DNA of 64,000 nucleotides from NCBI RefSeq assembly GCF_009870125.1, contig NC_046683.1, forward strand, positions 44,717,869-44,781,868. The letters are read 5' to 3'. A program made the translations under genes and the position numbers. The notes beneath the pieces are model-generated. The model saw nothing but the letters and a program-made list of their open reading frames with translations, did not search any database and had not been told where the DNA came from. Every line of letters starts with the position of its first letter. Position 1 is the first letter of the stretch. Shown here piece by piece: positions 20,755 to 32,000 of the stretch. Source of the stretch: Drosophila pseudoobscura. Taxonomy: Eukaryota > Arthropoda > Insecta > Diptera > Drosophilidae.

Positions 20755-22614
20755 GCACGCAAACGTAGATACATGTAGATGTAGTCGTACATGTAGATGT
20801 TCATGTAAATTTACTTACGACTAAAATCGTTCTTATCGAATTTAAAACCTTTTGGTAATAAAGTTGTTGGTAGATAACTTTCCTGATCAACGCCTATTTC
20901 ACACCAGCCTTTAAGGGTAAATGCCTACTGTTGGCTTATTCTATCCTTTAAATATATGCCATGGCGAACCAGATACAAAAAAAAACACTTTTCGCTTTAT
21001 TGTTATTTAAAAAAACAGATAATATATATATATATTTTTATGGTTTGTAGATTAAAATATACAAAATTTAGCTAAAAATCTTAAAACTCTTATATCGTAA
21101 CAGTAAATAATTATACTAGCTTGTGTTTTTGGATTTTCTTTCGTTTATCCTTATAAAATTAAGACTAAACCGTCATTGCCTTTCCCTCTATCCTTCTAAA
21201 ATTCACCTACATACCAAATCTCGGATCCCAACTTTCATTCTCTTACAAGATATACATAAATACATGTGTGTATATTATATATTGTGGCTGGCTTTAGCTG
21301 ATTTCTCTTCACAGACATTTCAAAAAGTGTCTGTTAAATGTACAATGGACAAACCAAAAGTCAAAGAAACGTGTAAAACACTTAGATTAGCGTTGGTTAT
21401 TTATAAATAACATAACCTAATTGCAACTAACGTTAAACCATCTAACATATTTTCCTAATCCCGTGCCAATCCATACATCCGTGGGCCTAAAAGATCCACA
21501 ATCCGTACTGTTCCGTTTCGTTCCTCAAATTATACTTCGTTCGTTTTTAAAACTAGATATTTTCATTCGTTTTTCGGGTTACCAATAAAGTATTTTTTGC
21601 CTTAATCTAGTTAAGAAATAGCGCCCAAGGGCTTCGCTTTTCGTTAATAATTAATTTAGTTGGTCTTATCCAGCATTCGGGGGTTATCCAATTCAACAAA
21701 AATTTGGTAGGTATGTATGTATATATATTCGTATTATATATCTTTACGTTAATAATCAAGTGGAAACATGAGGTCCAGAAGTTGTTTAAATATATATACA
21801 ATTATCGTGCTAGTCATGTACTCGTACATACATACATATAAATATTTTCGGGGGTTGTATTGAAAAACTTGAGGAATGGTTTCATGTTGGATGAGGAAGT
21901 CCTATTTTTGTTTAATGTTGTTTTAAAGCTGCGTCCTTCAGGGTGTGAGTGGCTCAGATTCGTGGTTACTGATTTCGTTGTACTTGATTCGTCAATCTTT
22001 TGAATGTCTGGTTCGATTCGATTCTGTGTCGGTGTGTGCTTAACATTTAGCATCCTTATAACATGGGAATATGTATCCACTAAAAACTAATAACTGATGT
22101 ACGCTAAATAATGGTAGATGCGATGGCTTAATCTATATAAATAGACATAGACATAGACATAGACATGTTTATATGTATGTTATAAATCCATGATCTGTGG
22201 GGAAACCTCATAAACTGAGACCTCGTGAATTGGTGTCGATTCGTGTCGTGTGTGTCCTTTGTCCGTCTTATCACTAAAAAAAAACTCGTACACCAATCAG
22301 ATTTTATCTAAAATATGCGATCTGCTCAATAGAATCGTTCGTAAATATCGTTTATCCTATATAGACTTTGAATATATACTATAACTTATTTAACTTTATG
22401 TACTTATGTACTTGTCATGGGAGGTATATCTAGATTCCAAATTTGTAGCGGGTTCCATATATTTGTATCATATCATATCATATCTTTTGCTTACAGTTCT
22501 ACTCTCCATTTCTCTTCCATTTTTCCCCTTCTTTCCATTTTTCTTGGGTGTTTTCTCTGGTTTCTGGTTTCTCGTTTGGGTTTGGGTTTCATTTAGGTGT
22601 AAATAAAACGCATG
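20755..22614. other. A+T-rich spacer between CycT promoter region and E74 3' end
   Basis: About 1.9 kb without coding potential in either strand. It contains a (TA)n run near 21018-21035 and (ACATAG)n at about 22142-22166. Minus-strand AATAAA signals occur in the 20997-21010 area, so a longer E74 3' UTR form cannot be excluded. Confidence 0.35.
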
Positions 22615-24428
22615 CAGAAATTGAAATAATAATTTTATTTAAAAATAAAAAAATAATCATACAAAAAAATGTTTACAATGAACAGAGTTGAACTCAAGAC
22701 TCACTTTGTTTATTTGCATCATCCAATCATCCAATCAATCAATCAACCAATCAATCATCATAAACAAAATGATATATTGTAGATTTTCCATCTTCATTCC
22801 ACGTACACGTACTCGTAAGAATAATAATAATAATAATAATAGATAAAGGTACTTAGAGAACGCAACTAGTATATAGAGATGTAGATTAAAGAACTAGGAG
22901 TTGGTTTCTCTTCTCTCTTATTCATGTTTTGTCTGCTTTCAAGAGATTGCACGTTTGGGCAGTGTTTGAAATTTTTGTAAAGGGTGTGTGTTGCATTGAG
23001 GATTGCTGTTGCAGTTGCAGTTGCAGTTGTTGAAACTATTTGTCAAAATCTTGGTTCTGTTTGTCTCGGTTTTTGTGGCAGTGTGACGTTTACAAGAATA
23101 CAGAAGTTAAGTTTTACTTTTACGTTTAGGTTTACGCTTTATAAATATATTAAACTTCAGATCGAAAGAGTTTTTGAGTTTGGTTTTGGTGTTCTAGGAC
23201 TGCTTAAACGATTGCTTATGGAGTGCGGGTCCCTCGAGTGGGGGGAAGCCCTGAAAAATTAGTTACTCTCTGCTCTTTCCTTTCATATTTTTCCTGTGAG
23301 TTTTGCGTAAAATTATACGAAACTTATGAAATAATAATTACAAGAAAGTTTATACCACCAGTTTGTGAAGACGGGGCGGGGTGCTTACTGTAGCTTCAGT
23401 TAGGAAGTGTAGCTTGGTAGGATTTTTGATGTGGGTAAGCGGGGTAAGGAGAAAAACTTAAATAAATAACCTAAATATACTCGTAGAAATAGCTATAACT
23501 ATGAAAAAATAAATTTCATTCCTTCTTCTTAATAAAATAAGCAACAAAAACAATTAGCCGAAGGACAAGCCCAGGCACAGGACACATACGCATCCTCATT
23601 CCCATCCCAGATCCCAGATCCGATCAGTGCCTGGCCTATCCTCGGCAGCGGGGGCTGGGGGGATGTGGGGCAGTTGAAAGATAATATTAGGCTAAGGGCA
23701 TACACAATAAAAAAAAAAAATAATATACTCATATACAGTGGATAGATGGATAGTGATAGAGAATTTCTTGCAGCTATGCGTCCACGTACCCATATACATA
23801 TACATATATATGTACTCGTACTATCTACTTGTACTCCTATGAATGTACACCATCCGCGTACCACGAATATATCGAATATCTGTAAGAGTCGGTCCATTCC
23901 ATCCGCAATAATAATAATCATCATACTAATAATAGTGATAATAATAGAATAACCAATAATAACAATATTCATTATTCATTAATCGTACAGTTAGAACTAT
24001 AGTTAAGGTTACAGTTAAAAGTACAACACTAACGCCAATGAATAGATCATTATTTATGTAGGGTCTCTCTGTGTATGTCTGTGTGTGTGTGTGTGGGTGT
24101 GTGTGTGTCTGTGTCTGTGGACCAGGGGTACAGTGGTACAGGGTATATCTCTGGGGTATATTGGGACTATCATCTATTCTATGTAATTTATACTCTTCCG
24201 CGTTAGACATAATGAAAAAAAATTCAACACATACAATATACAAGGAAATCCATCCCTCCCTCGCGTAGCCATCCCTTGCTACTATTGCCGCTAGCCGGTT
24301 ATTACGGTTATTACGCTCCCCAGAACATATTGCCATCGATCTGAATCTGATCCGATCTGAACCGATCTCGGATTACATCTATTTACAGCCGCCCGATCCT
24401 GCTGATCTTGCCGATCGCCTCTCCTCTC
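22615..24428 (-). other. Eip74EF: Probable 3' UTR of Eip74EF
   Basis: A+T-rich, non-coding sequence downstream of the shared stop codon. The ~1.8 kb length fits the reported ~6 kb E74A mRNA (about 1.9 kb leader, 2.4 kb coding). It contains (ATA)n at 22818-22842 and (GT)n near 24080-24120. The end is placed at the AATAAA below; other ends are possible. Confidence 0.45.
22634..22639 (-). terminator. Eip74EF: Candidate poly(A) signal of Eip74EF
   Basis: AATAAA on the minus strand, ~1.8 kb past the stop at 24429. It is chosen because the resulting mRNA sizes agree with known E74 transcripts. A plus-strand AATAAA also lies at 22602-22607. Confidence 0.4.
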
Positions 24429-25315
24429 TCAGACACCATTGCAATCGATCTCAACTATATCCTTGGGCACATCGACAAACTGGTAGACCAGTCGCTGACC
24501 ATCGACCTTCGCAAGGATGCCGCGCTGGTAATAGTAGCGTAGGGCGCGGCCCATCGTCTCGTAGTTCATGTCCGGCTTGTTCTTGTGCATGCCCCAGAGG
24601 CGCGACACCGCCTTCGAGTCGACCAGCTTGAAGACGCCCTTCTCCCGGTTCGTCCACTTGATGAAGCGAGGACAGTACTCGCGATCCTGCAGCAGCTTCA
24701 GGAGGAACTCCCACAGGTAGGTGGTGGAGCCCTCCCGGCTGCGCCGCTTCACCCCCATCTCCAGCTTCGGCTTGCGCGGCTTCTTCGCCTTCCGCTGCTG
24801 GAAGCCGCCCAGCTCCAGCATGTAGGAGAGATCATAGCTGACGCTCGACGTCGCCGGTTGGATGACGCTCTGCGAGGCGGCCGCCGCCGCTGCACTGGCG
24901 CTAAGCATGGCGGCCGCTGCCACCGCGCTGCTGCTGCTGCTCACAACGGAGGCCGCCGCTGCTGCCGCCGCTGCATTGGCGATTGTGGAATGCGTGTGCT
25001 GCTGCTGCGTTTGGTGTGGATGCGGATGTGGATGCGAGGGAGGCGCCAGCTGCGAGTGCGGGTGCTGCTGTTGCTGCTGCTGCTGCGCGTACGCTTGTTG
25101 CTGCTGCTGCTGGGATTGATGCTGCTGCGTCTGCTGCTGCTGCTGCTGGTGCAGGGAATGATAGCCGTTGACGGCAGAGCTTCGCTGCTGCTGCGTCGGT
25201 GCGTTGAAGTAGGACGTTGTCAGGTAGCTGGGGGTCGGGGGGTTGCCGGGCGCCCCTGGATTGCCGACGCCGCCGCCGCTACCGCCTCCACTGCTGCCAT
25301 AGTAATTGTCGGGCA
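24429..25315 (-). CDS. Eip74EF: E74 shared last exon: poly-Q/His tract and ETS domain
   Basis: Begins after a TTGCAG acceptor with phase 1 (V completed as G|TG) and ends at TGA 24431-24429. It holds the glutamine blocks around [17 protein letters not shown], the His/Pro run [17 protein letters not shown], Ala runs, a basic patch ([20 protein letters not shown]) and the ETS domain at 24726-24470. Confidence 0.95.
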
Positions 25316-28300
25316 CTGCAAGCGACAAAATCAAAAGGAATGAAATGTTAGTTGCAAATCAAATTTCTCCATTTAAACGTCTGATCTGTCCCACTGTGCA
25401 CACAGGTATAATATTTTTTTGTCTTTTTACTAAGTTTAGTTTTTTTTTTTTACATCCGGCGTTGTTGCGGCAGTCGCTCGCGCTCTCGCAGCCGACGTTA
25501 ACGTTGCCCAATTCCTCCGCCAGTTGCTGGGGTCGGTCGGGGGGGTGGTGGACTGGGTGTTGAATAAAAACAAAAGTGAGCAACACAGCAGCAGCACGCT
25601 CTCTCTCTCCGACTCTGCTGCTCCCAGCAAGACACAGACACGTACGTCAGAGAGCAACGCACGCTTTCGTGTATGTCTTCGTTCGTTTCGTTTCGTATCG
25701 TTTCGTTTCTGCTGCCGAGAGAGGAGTCGGTTGCAGTTGCGTTGGTGTTGCTGTTGCTGGCGCTCTCTCTGCGAGCTGAAGTCCCCCCTACCCTCGTTAT
25801 TGCCACATTGGCGCTGCTTCTGCTGCTGCCGCTGTCTCTGCTGTTGCTTTGGCTGTCGCTGTCGCTGTCGTTGTCGTTGTGACCTTCACAATTTGCGCAA
25901 AGGCAATGTGTCGATGACCACAGATTTTTATACAGCAGAGCACACACACACACACACACAAACGCAAGCAAAGAGAGAGCATAAAAGCAGCGAGTGCAAC
26001 ACATTCTCATTGCAATTGATGGCTCTCAGCGTACATGTCCATATGCTTATGTGTGTGTGTGTGTGTGTGTGTGTGTTTGTGAGTGAGTTGTTTGCTCTCG
26101 CCCCCTGCTTGACATTTTTTCGCGAAAAAAAGAGCTAAGCGATGGCACCCATTCCATCACGGGAAGGTGGATTTTCAGCGGATTATCTATGCCACAAGAG
26201 ATTCACAGAGATTACCGGAATAATCAAATCTTTCAGAAGCTTCGTCCTGTTAATCGATTGTATATCGAGTGGCGGAGACATTTGGGAGTCTCTATTTACC
26301 TCGCATTAGGAATGCCTTCCTGGCATAGAAGCATTGATCATTACTATTTCCCATCAGGATATCTGGCGACAATAACTCATCCCCCAAATAGTACTAGTCC
26401 CCAATAGGTATAGATATCAACTAGCATCAGGTATTATGTACCATGAACTAACAACACAAGGGACAAGGGATAACTCATTCCCTAATCCGAATTTCGGTTA
26501 TATACGGTGTTTCGTGTACAGTTTCCATAAATTACAATTCTATTATAAACCGAAAAATCTATTGTCCTTCTATCGTCATGAACTGTTTGAACCTTTGCCC
26601 TTGTTGCACCGCTCAGTACATAGATCCCCCCATATAGGGAAAGTACATATGTATGTACACACATACATATGTACATATGTATGCATGTATACTCACCCCC
26701 AACACTGCGATTCCATATGTTCCTCAGAGAATTCGCGGCATTGTTCTGGTATAAATTCGGATGCAGAAAGGTGCCCGTGTGGAGGTGCGCCGCTGTCGCC
26801 GCGGCTGCTGCTGCTGCCGCCGCTGCCGATGCTGACGTGGCAGCGGGCATGCCCAGGCGCGCCTTCAGCTCGTCGGCGCAGGGCTGGCCGCCGGAACTCG
26901 AGCTGTCCACATCGGATACGCCGCTATCCGCGGGACTGGGCGGAAATGAACCTGCACCATTCGGCGGAGACGAGGACGAGGACGAGGACGAAGTCAAAGT
27001 CGAAGGCAAAGAAAAAGGAAAAGAAAAAGAAGTAGAAGAGTAAGGCAATTAGCAATCGATATATGTATATGCGGCTTGGATCGAGTCGAGGGCGTGTGCA
27101 GTGGTTCACCTTGCCGCCTCTTCCACTCACCTGTTGTGGCCGTCGTGTAGTTCCTGTGATGTGGATTGTGGATGGCGCCGCCGCTGAGCAGATTGTGCAA
27201 CAGGGGCCGGTGCGGTATGGCCAGTGGTTGTTGCTGCTGCTGGTGTGCACTGTTGTTGTTGTTCCCGTTATTGCCACCACCATTGGTGCCGCCGCCCGTT
27301 GCACCACCATGTAAGCTATGCTGCTGTTGCTGTTGCTGCTGCTGGAGCGGCGTGAGCAACGGGTTCTGCTCCGTCTTGATGTGCAGCAGTGTGGTGCCAC
27401 CACCAAAGGCGGTTCCGTTGTGCTGCTGCTGCTGGTGTTGCTGCTGCTGCAGGATTTGTTGCTGCTGATGCTGCTGCTGCTGCTGCTGTTGTTGTGGTGC
27501 TGGACTCGTCGATTGTTTGACAATAGGAATTTCGGTATCTGGAAAAGGAGAGGAAAGGTTTTCCTTAGTTCAAATTTATTGTACGAATATGTTCTAATTC
27601 AAATACTTTAACACTCAATATAAAACATATTTATGACTGGGAATGACCCACTCATAATGATTGTATATAGTATACCTATAGATTGTTATGATATTCACTA
27701 GAAAAGTTTCTGCAATACATGTTAGAGAGATATCTCAAGCATTCTGACAGCTTTGGAACGTTTGTAAATGATGTTATGTGGCCTCTGCAAATGGCTACAG
27801 AACTACCGTTTTGAATAATACATATGTACATAGATCTTCCCATAACAGTAGCACATTTAAATCTCTTTAAATCTCCCAAGTGGATTTCTCAATCAGAGCA
27901 CTGACAACCCTGGAGCAAACCATTCACCGTTGGCACTCAATTAATGAAATGCTTAACCTCATCCGCGCTCGCATAAATCTTTGCGCTGCAGTCCCCCATT
28001 CCATTCCATTCCATTCCATCCCATCCAGTCCCTCCTACACTTCTCTTCTCCCCATCAACACTCTCCACCCTCCACCCATTCACGGCTGTCAAAATGTCTG
28101 TCCAAGGGGCTAATAATACGAAAAATTCGCATCATAATTTCATAGAAATGTCATGTTGGAAGAAATATTGCAGCCAAGAGGGGGGGAAAAAAAAACAAAG
28201 AGTGGAATGGAATAAAAATAAAATAAAATGGAATGGAATGGAGCGGAGCGGAATAGCAACAACAACAAGGCGACAAATGACAAACGACAAACAACAATTG

Positions 28301-29009
28301 AAATGCCCCAATTTGTGGAGCCATGAACTCGCAGCAACAACCGTTAAAAGCTGCAGAAAATTAAGAGGAAGAAGGAGAGGGAAAAGGGTAGGCAAAGCCA
28401 AAAGAAAAGTAAGAAAAAAAGAAAAAACGTTGGCTTCTCACTTTCCTTTGCAATGCAATCTCTCTTTCCATCTCGCTCGCTCTCTCACTCTCTCTCTCTC
28501 TCTCCCTCTCTCTCTCTCTGATTGTAATTGTTGTTGCTAAAAAGTAAAAGTGCATTTTCACTTATTTCATGCAGCAGCAGCAGAAGCAGCAGTAGCAAAA
28601 AAAAAAAAAAATGCAAAAAAATTGCATTGAATGTCAAGCTGTTCACACACTGCGACTGCGACTGCGACAGCGACGGCGACGGCGGCGGCGGCGGCGCACG
28701 GCCCATGCCATCACTGCTGTCTCGCTCTGGCAAATGCAAAGTGCAGGCGGGCCGCAGCGAGCGAGCGTCAAAGCTGGCAGCGCAATGAAGCTTGCAAGCA
28801 CACACTCATTCACTCACTCACTCACTCGCACACACAAGCACACACAGGCATACAATTGGCAGCAAGAGAGGAAGAGAAATCAGGTCAAGGCTTGTCGGCA
28901 CTGCTGTTGCTGTTGGTGGAGGAGGAGGAGGAGTAGAGGGAGAGGAGGGAGCGACGACGAGTTTACAATTTATGCTTTGCTTGCTGCATTATTGCATGTT
29001 GTACGTACG

Positions 29010-29040
<31 letters not shown>

Positions 29041-32000
29041 ATGTGTGCCTTTTACAGATTTTTAAATACAGACGACCGACATCGTCTCGTTTTGATTGCC
29101 TGCCCGCCCGCCCGCACCACACTACGCCGCACCGCTCCGCTTATTCCGTTCATTCCGTTGTGGGTGAACGAGAAGCATGTAAAAACATGAACACAAATAA
29201 AAACTCAAAAGCCGCCGCAGAGAAATATTAAAAAGTAAAATAAAATATGGCACAAAAGCGTATTTACCCACAAAAACACAAGACAAGGAGAGGGGAGGGG
29301 AGGGGAATAGAAGGTGGACCCCACGGAAATCGCGCGGCAACAAAACAGCTGTGCGCCAGCCTATACACACACACACACACACACACACAGTCTGCCACCC
29401 CCTCTGTTGCAGCCCCAAAAAGCTACAGTTCTCTCGATTTGTGTTTTTAACGGAAATTATAAATATTAAATTTTCGCCGAGTTTTTGTTGAGTTGAAAAT
29501 TTGCTTTCCTTTCGGTTTTCCTGCTCTCTATTTACTCAGGCTTTAATCGCTTGTCGAAGTTGAGAGGCTGTCGGAAATGCCCGTCACTTGCAGCCATACT
29601 TTTTCGTATGCCAATACCCTGTGGCCGTGCTGAACGCGGGGCATATTGTCGAAAGCCAAAATGAAAACTTGGTAAAAAGGGAGCTGCTCCATTTGAAAAT
29701 TGCATCTTTTTCCTCAAATACAGGGTAGCCCACAGTCGTGACATTCTCTATGTGTAGTTGTTCTTGCTTATTTTTGTATTCAAGTTTGTCGTTGAATCCG
29801 CTAAAGGGGCTGTCGGGGCTCACGTGTTTTGTCTGTGGCATACGTTGCGTATGCGCAAAATTGAGTGCAGGTGTCCGCACAAGCGAAAAATTCTCTCAAT
29901 GATTACATTTGAGCAGGGAAATACTTACGAAATACCTCACTTAATAAATTCACGTGTAATTTCGGTTACAGGGCATGGTTTTGACCGAATTTAAAGGAAA
30001 TTCACTTATTATTATAGAATATATGTGTATTATTTCCAATTGAATATTTACATTAAAATACACTTGTTTGGATTGTGGATTGTTGCAGGCATTCACTTAC
30101 GAAACGTGTGCGGTTACTTCCTGTTGGCATACTACGCGTATGTGTGACTCCAGAGAACTCATATTACACATACGCAGTGGTATGAGAATTAGTTTTCTGA
30201 GAAAACCAGGGAATTGTACGTACACTAAGCACACCCTGATGGACTCTTAAGATTCCTTTTCCTGCTCTGAGAAATTCAGGGTACATTCAAGAATAGTCCA
30301 CAGCCCCCCAACACTCCCTTGCTGCTGTCCGCCTGACAAGAGCTTTCACTGTACTATCTCAGTGGGACCCAGGGGCAATCGCAGGGCCCACAGACGAACG
30401 TTCAACTTTAATGGTGCATAAACAAACAGAAAAAAAAGAAGGAAAAAACCTACGAAACATTGCAATGCTGCGCCAAATGTGCGCTGACCTCTAAAAATGC
30501 GGTCTAATAAAAACACCAACAACAACAGCAACAACATCAACAGAAATCCCACCAAAACAGCCAACAAAACACACACACAGAAAAAAATATAAAAAATACA
30601 TGTAAAAAAAAAACAAAAAATTAAATATATTACGAGAAAACAAAGCGAAATTGGCAAACCAACACACACACACACACACACAGCACGCATAGACATATCA
30701 AAGAAATTAACGGTAAAGTCATGTGCATGTGTTTGCTGTTGCTGTTGTCGTTGTTGTTGTTTTTTTGCTATTTCTTTTCGTTGAATTTTGAATCACTTCC
30801 AGCGGCGCTGTCCCTAGTCCCGCCACCAATTTGGACTTGAACTGCCGCTCGTTGATATGTGCGCGGCATTTTGGGACAGTTACATCACAATTCCGGACAA
30901 ACGGACGGACAGACGGACGGACGGACGGACGGACGGACGGACGGACAGCGCAGCATAGCATTTGGCGTGGCAGCAAGAGTAGGTCAATGTAGGTACGAGC
31001 CATCGTTGGTCTTTTGTTGTTTGTTTGTTGGATTTTGTTGTTGTTGTGGGTATGATTAGTTTGTTGCCATATAAAGCTGATATGCGAGTGCCGACTGTAA
31101 TATACATATGTACATATATGATATATACCCTTGCCAGAGGGTGCTACCATTCATTCGAGGGTTTTTTTTGTTGTAACGCAAAGAACTATAGGACAGCTAT
31201 GTCCTTTCCCAGAGGTCTACTTAGACAAGATTCGGCAGAAAGTAGTAAGAAGATCATTTAATGCCATAGATCGACCCAACTTTCGTTGGACAAGTAAGTA
31301 TTTCTTTTATGGAGAATCACACAAGAGATTTTCAGGGTTTGGTTGAAAAATAACCCATTTAAGATCATTCATTTAAGAATGAAAGAGCATATAATCTTCA
31401 ATTGACACTTGTGCATTTTTCTCTGTATGTATATTACGGGTTTGCTTGGGTTGTTTGTGTGTGTTTAAAGGTGGATAAGGCGGCGTCATCGGAGGAGTTG
31501 TTTTTGTTTTATTGTTGCCGCTCAAAATTTGTTTACAATTTTCGTACAATTCGTTTCCGAAAGCGGTAGAAGCTGCTCCGCTGTCTGCTTAACAACAATT
31601 GCAGCCACAACAACAACAAAAACTTCAGCTTGTAATTGTTTATGGGATTTTGGCTATTGGCCTATTTTTGATGTGCCTCGCGACTCGATTCGGACCGACA
31701 TTTCTTGTGTGATTTGTGGGCGGTTTTTGGTAAGCAATGAAAAAAAGAGTGAATTTTTGTGTGTGGGTCGCGTTCCCCTGAAAGGGGAATTCATTTTTCG
31801 AGCCTCACTTTGTTTTTTTCTTTAACAGACATTAATCAGTGGAAAGTAAGCGAATGAAATTGCATATTCCACAGTTTTGGGTATCCGAGAGATTACGGCT
31901 TTGCGATTGGGGTTGGGGAATGGCGGATCGAATGACATGGGAAAACATTAATGAAATAAATAAATATTGAAATGCCTGCTTGGATTGCAAAAGAGTATCG

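Noticed and set aside
24585..25343. Long plus-strand open frames opposite the E74 ETS/poly-Q exon
   Set aside because: Antisense shadow of CAG repeats and biased codon use; gives poly-Leu/Arg/Cys strings typical of shadows.
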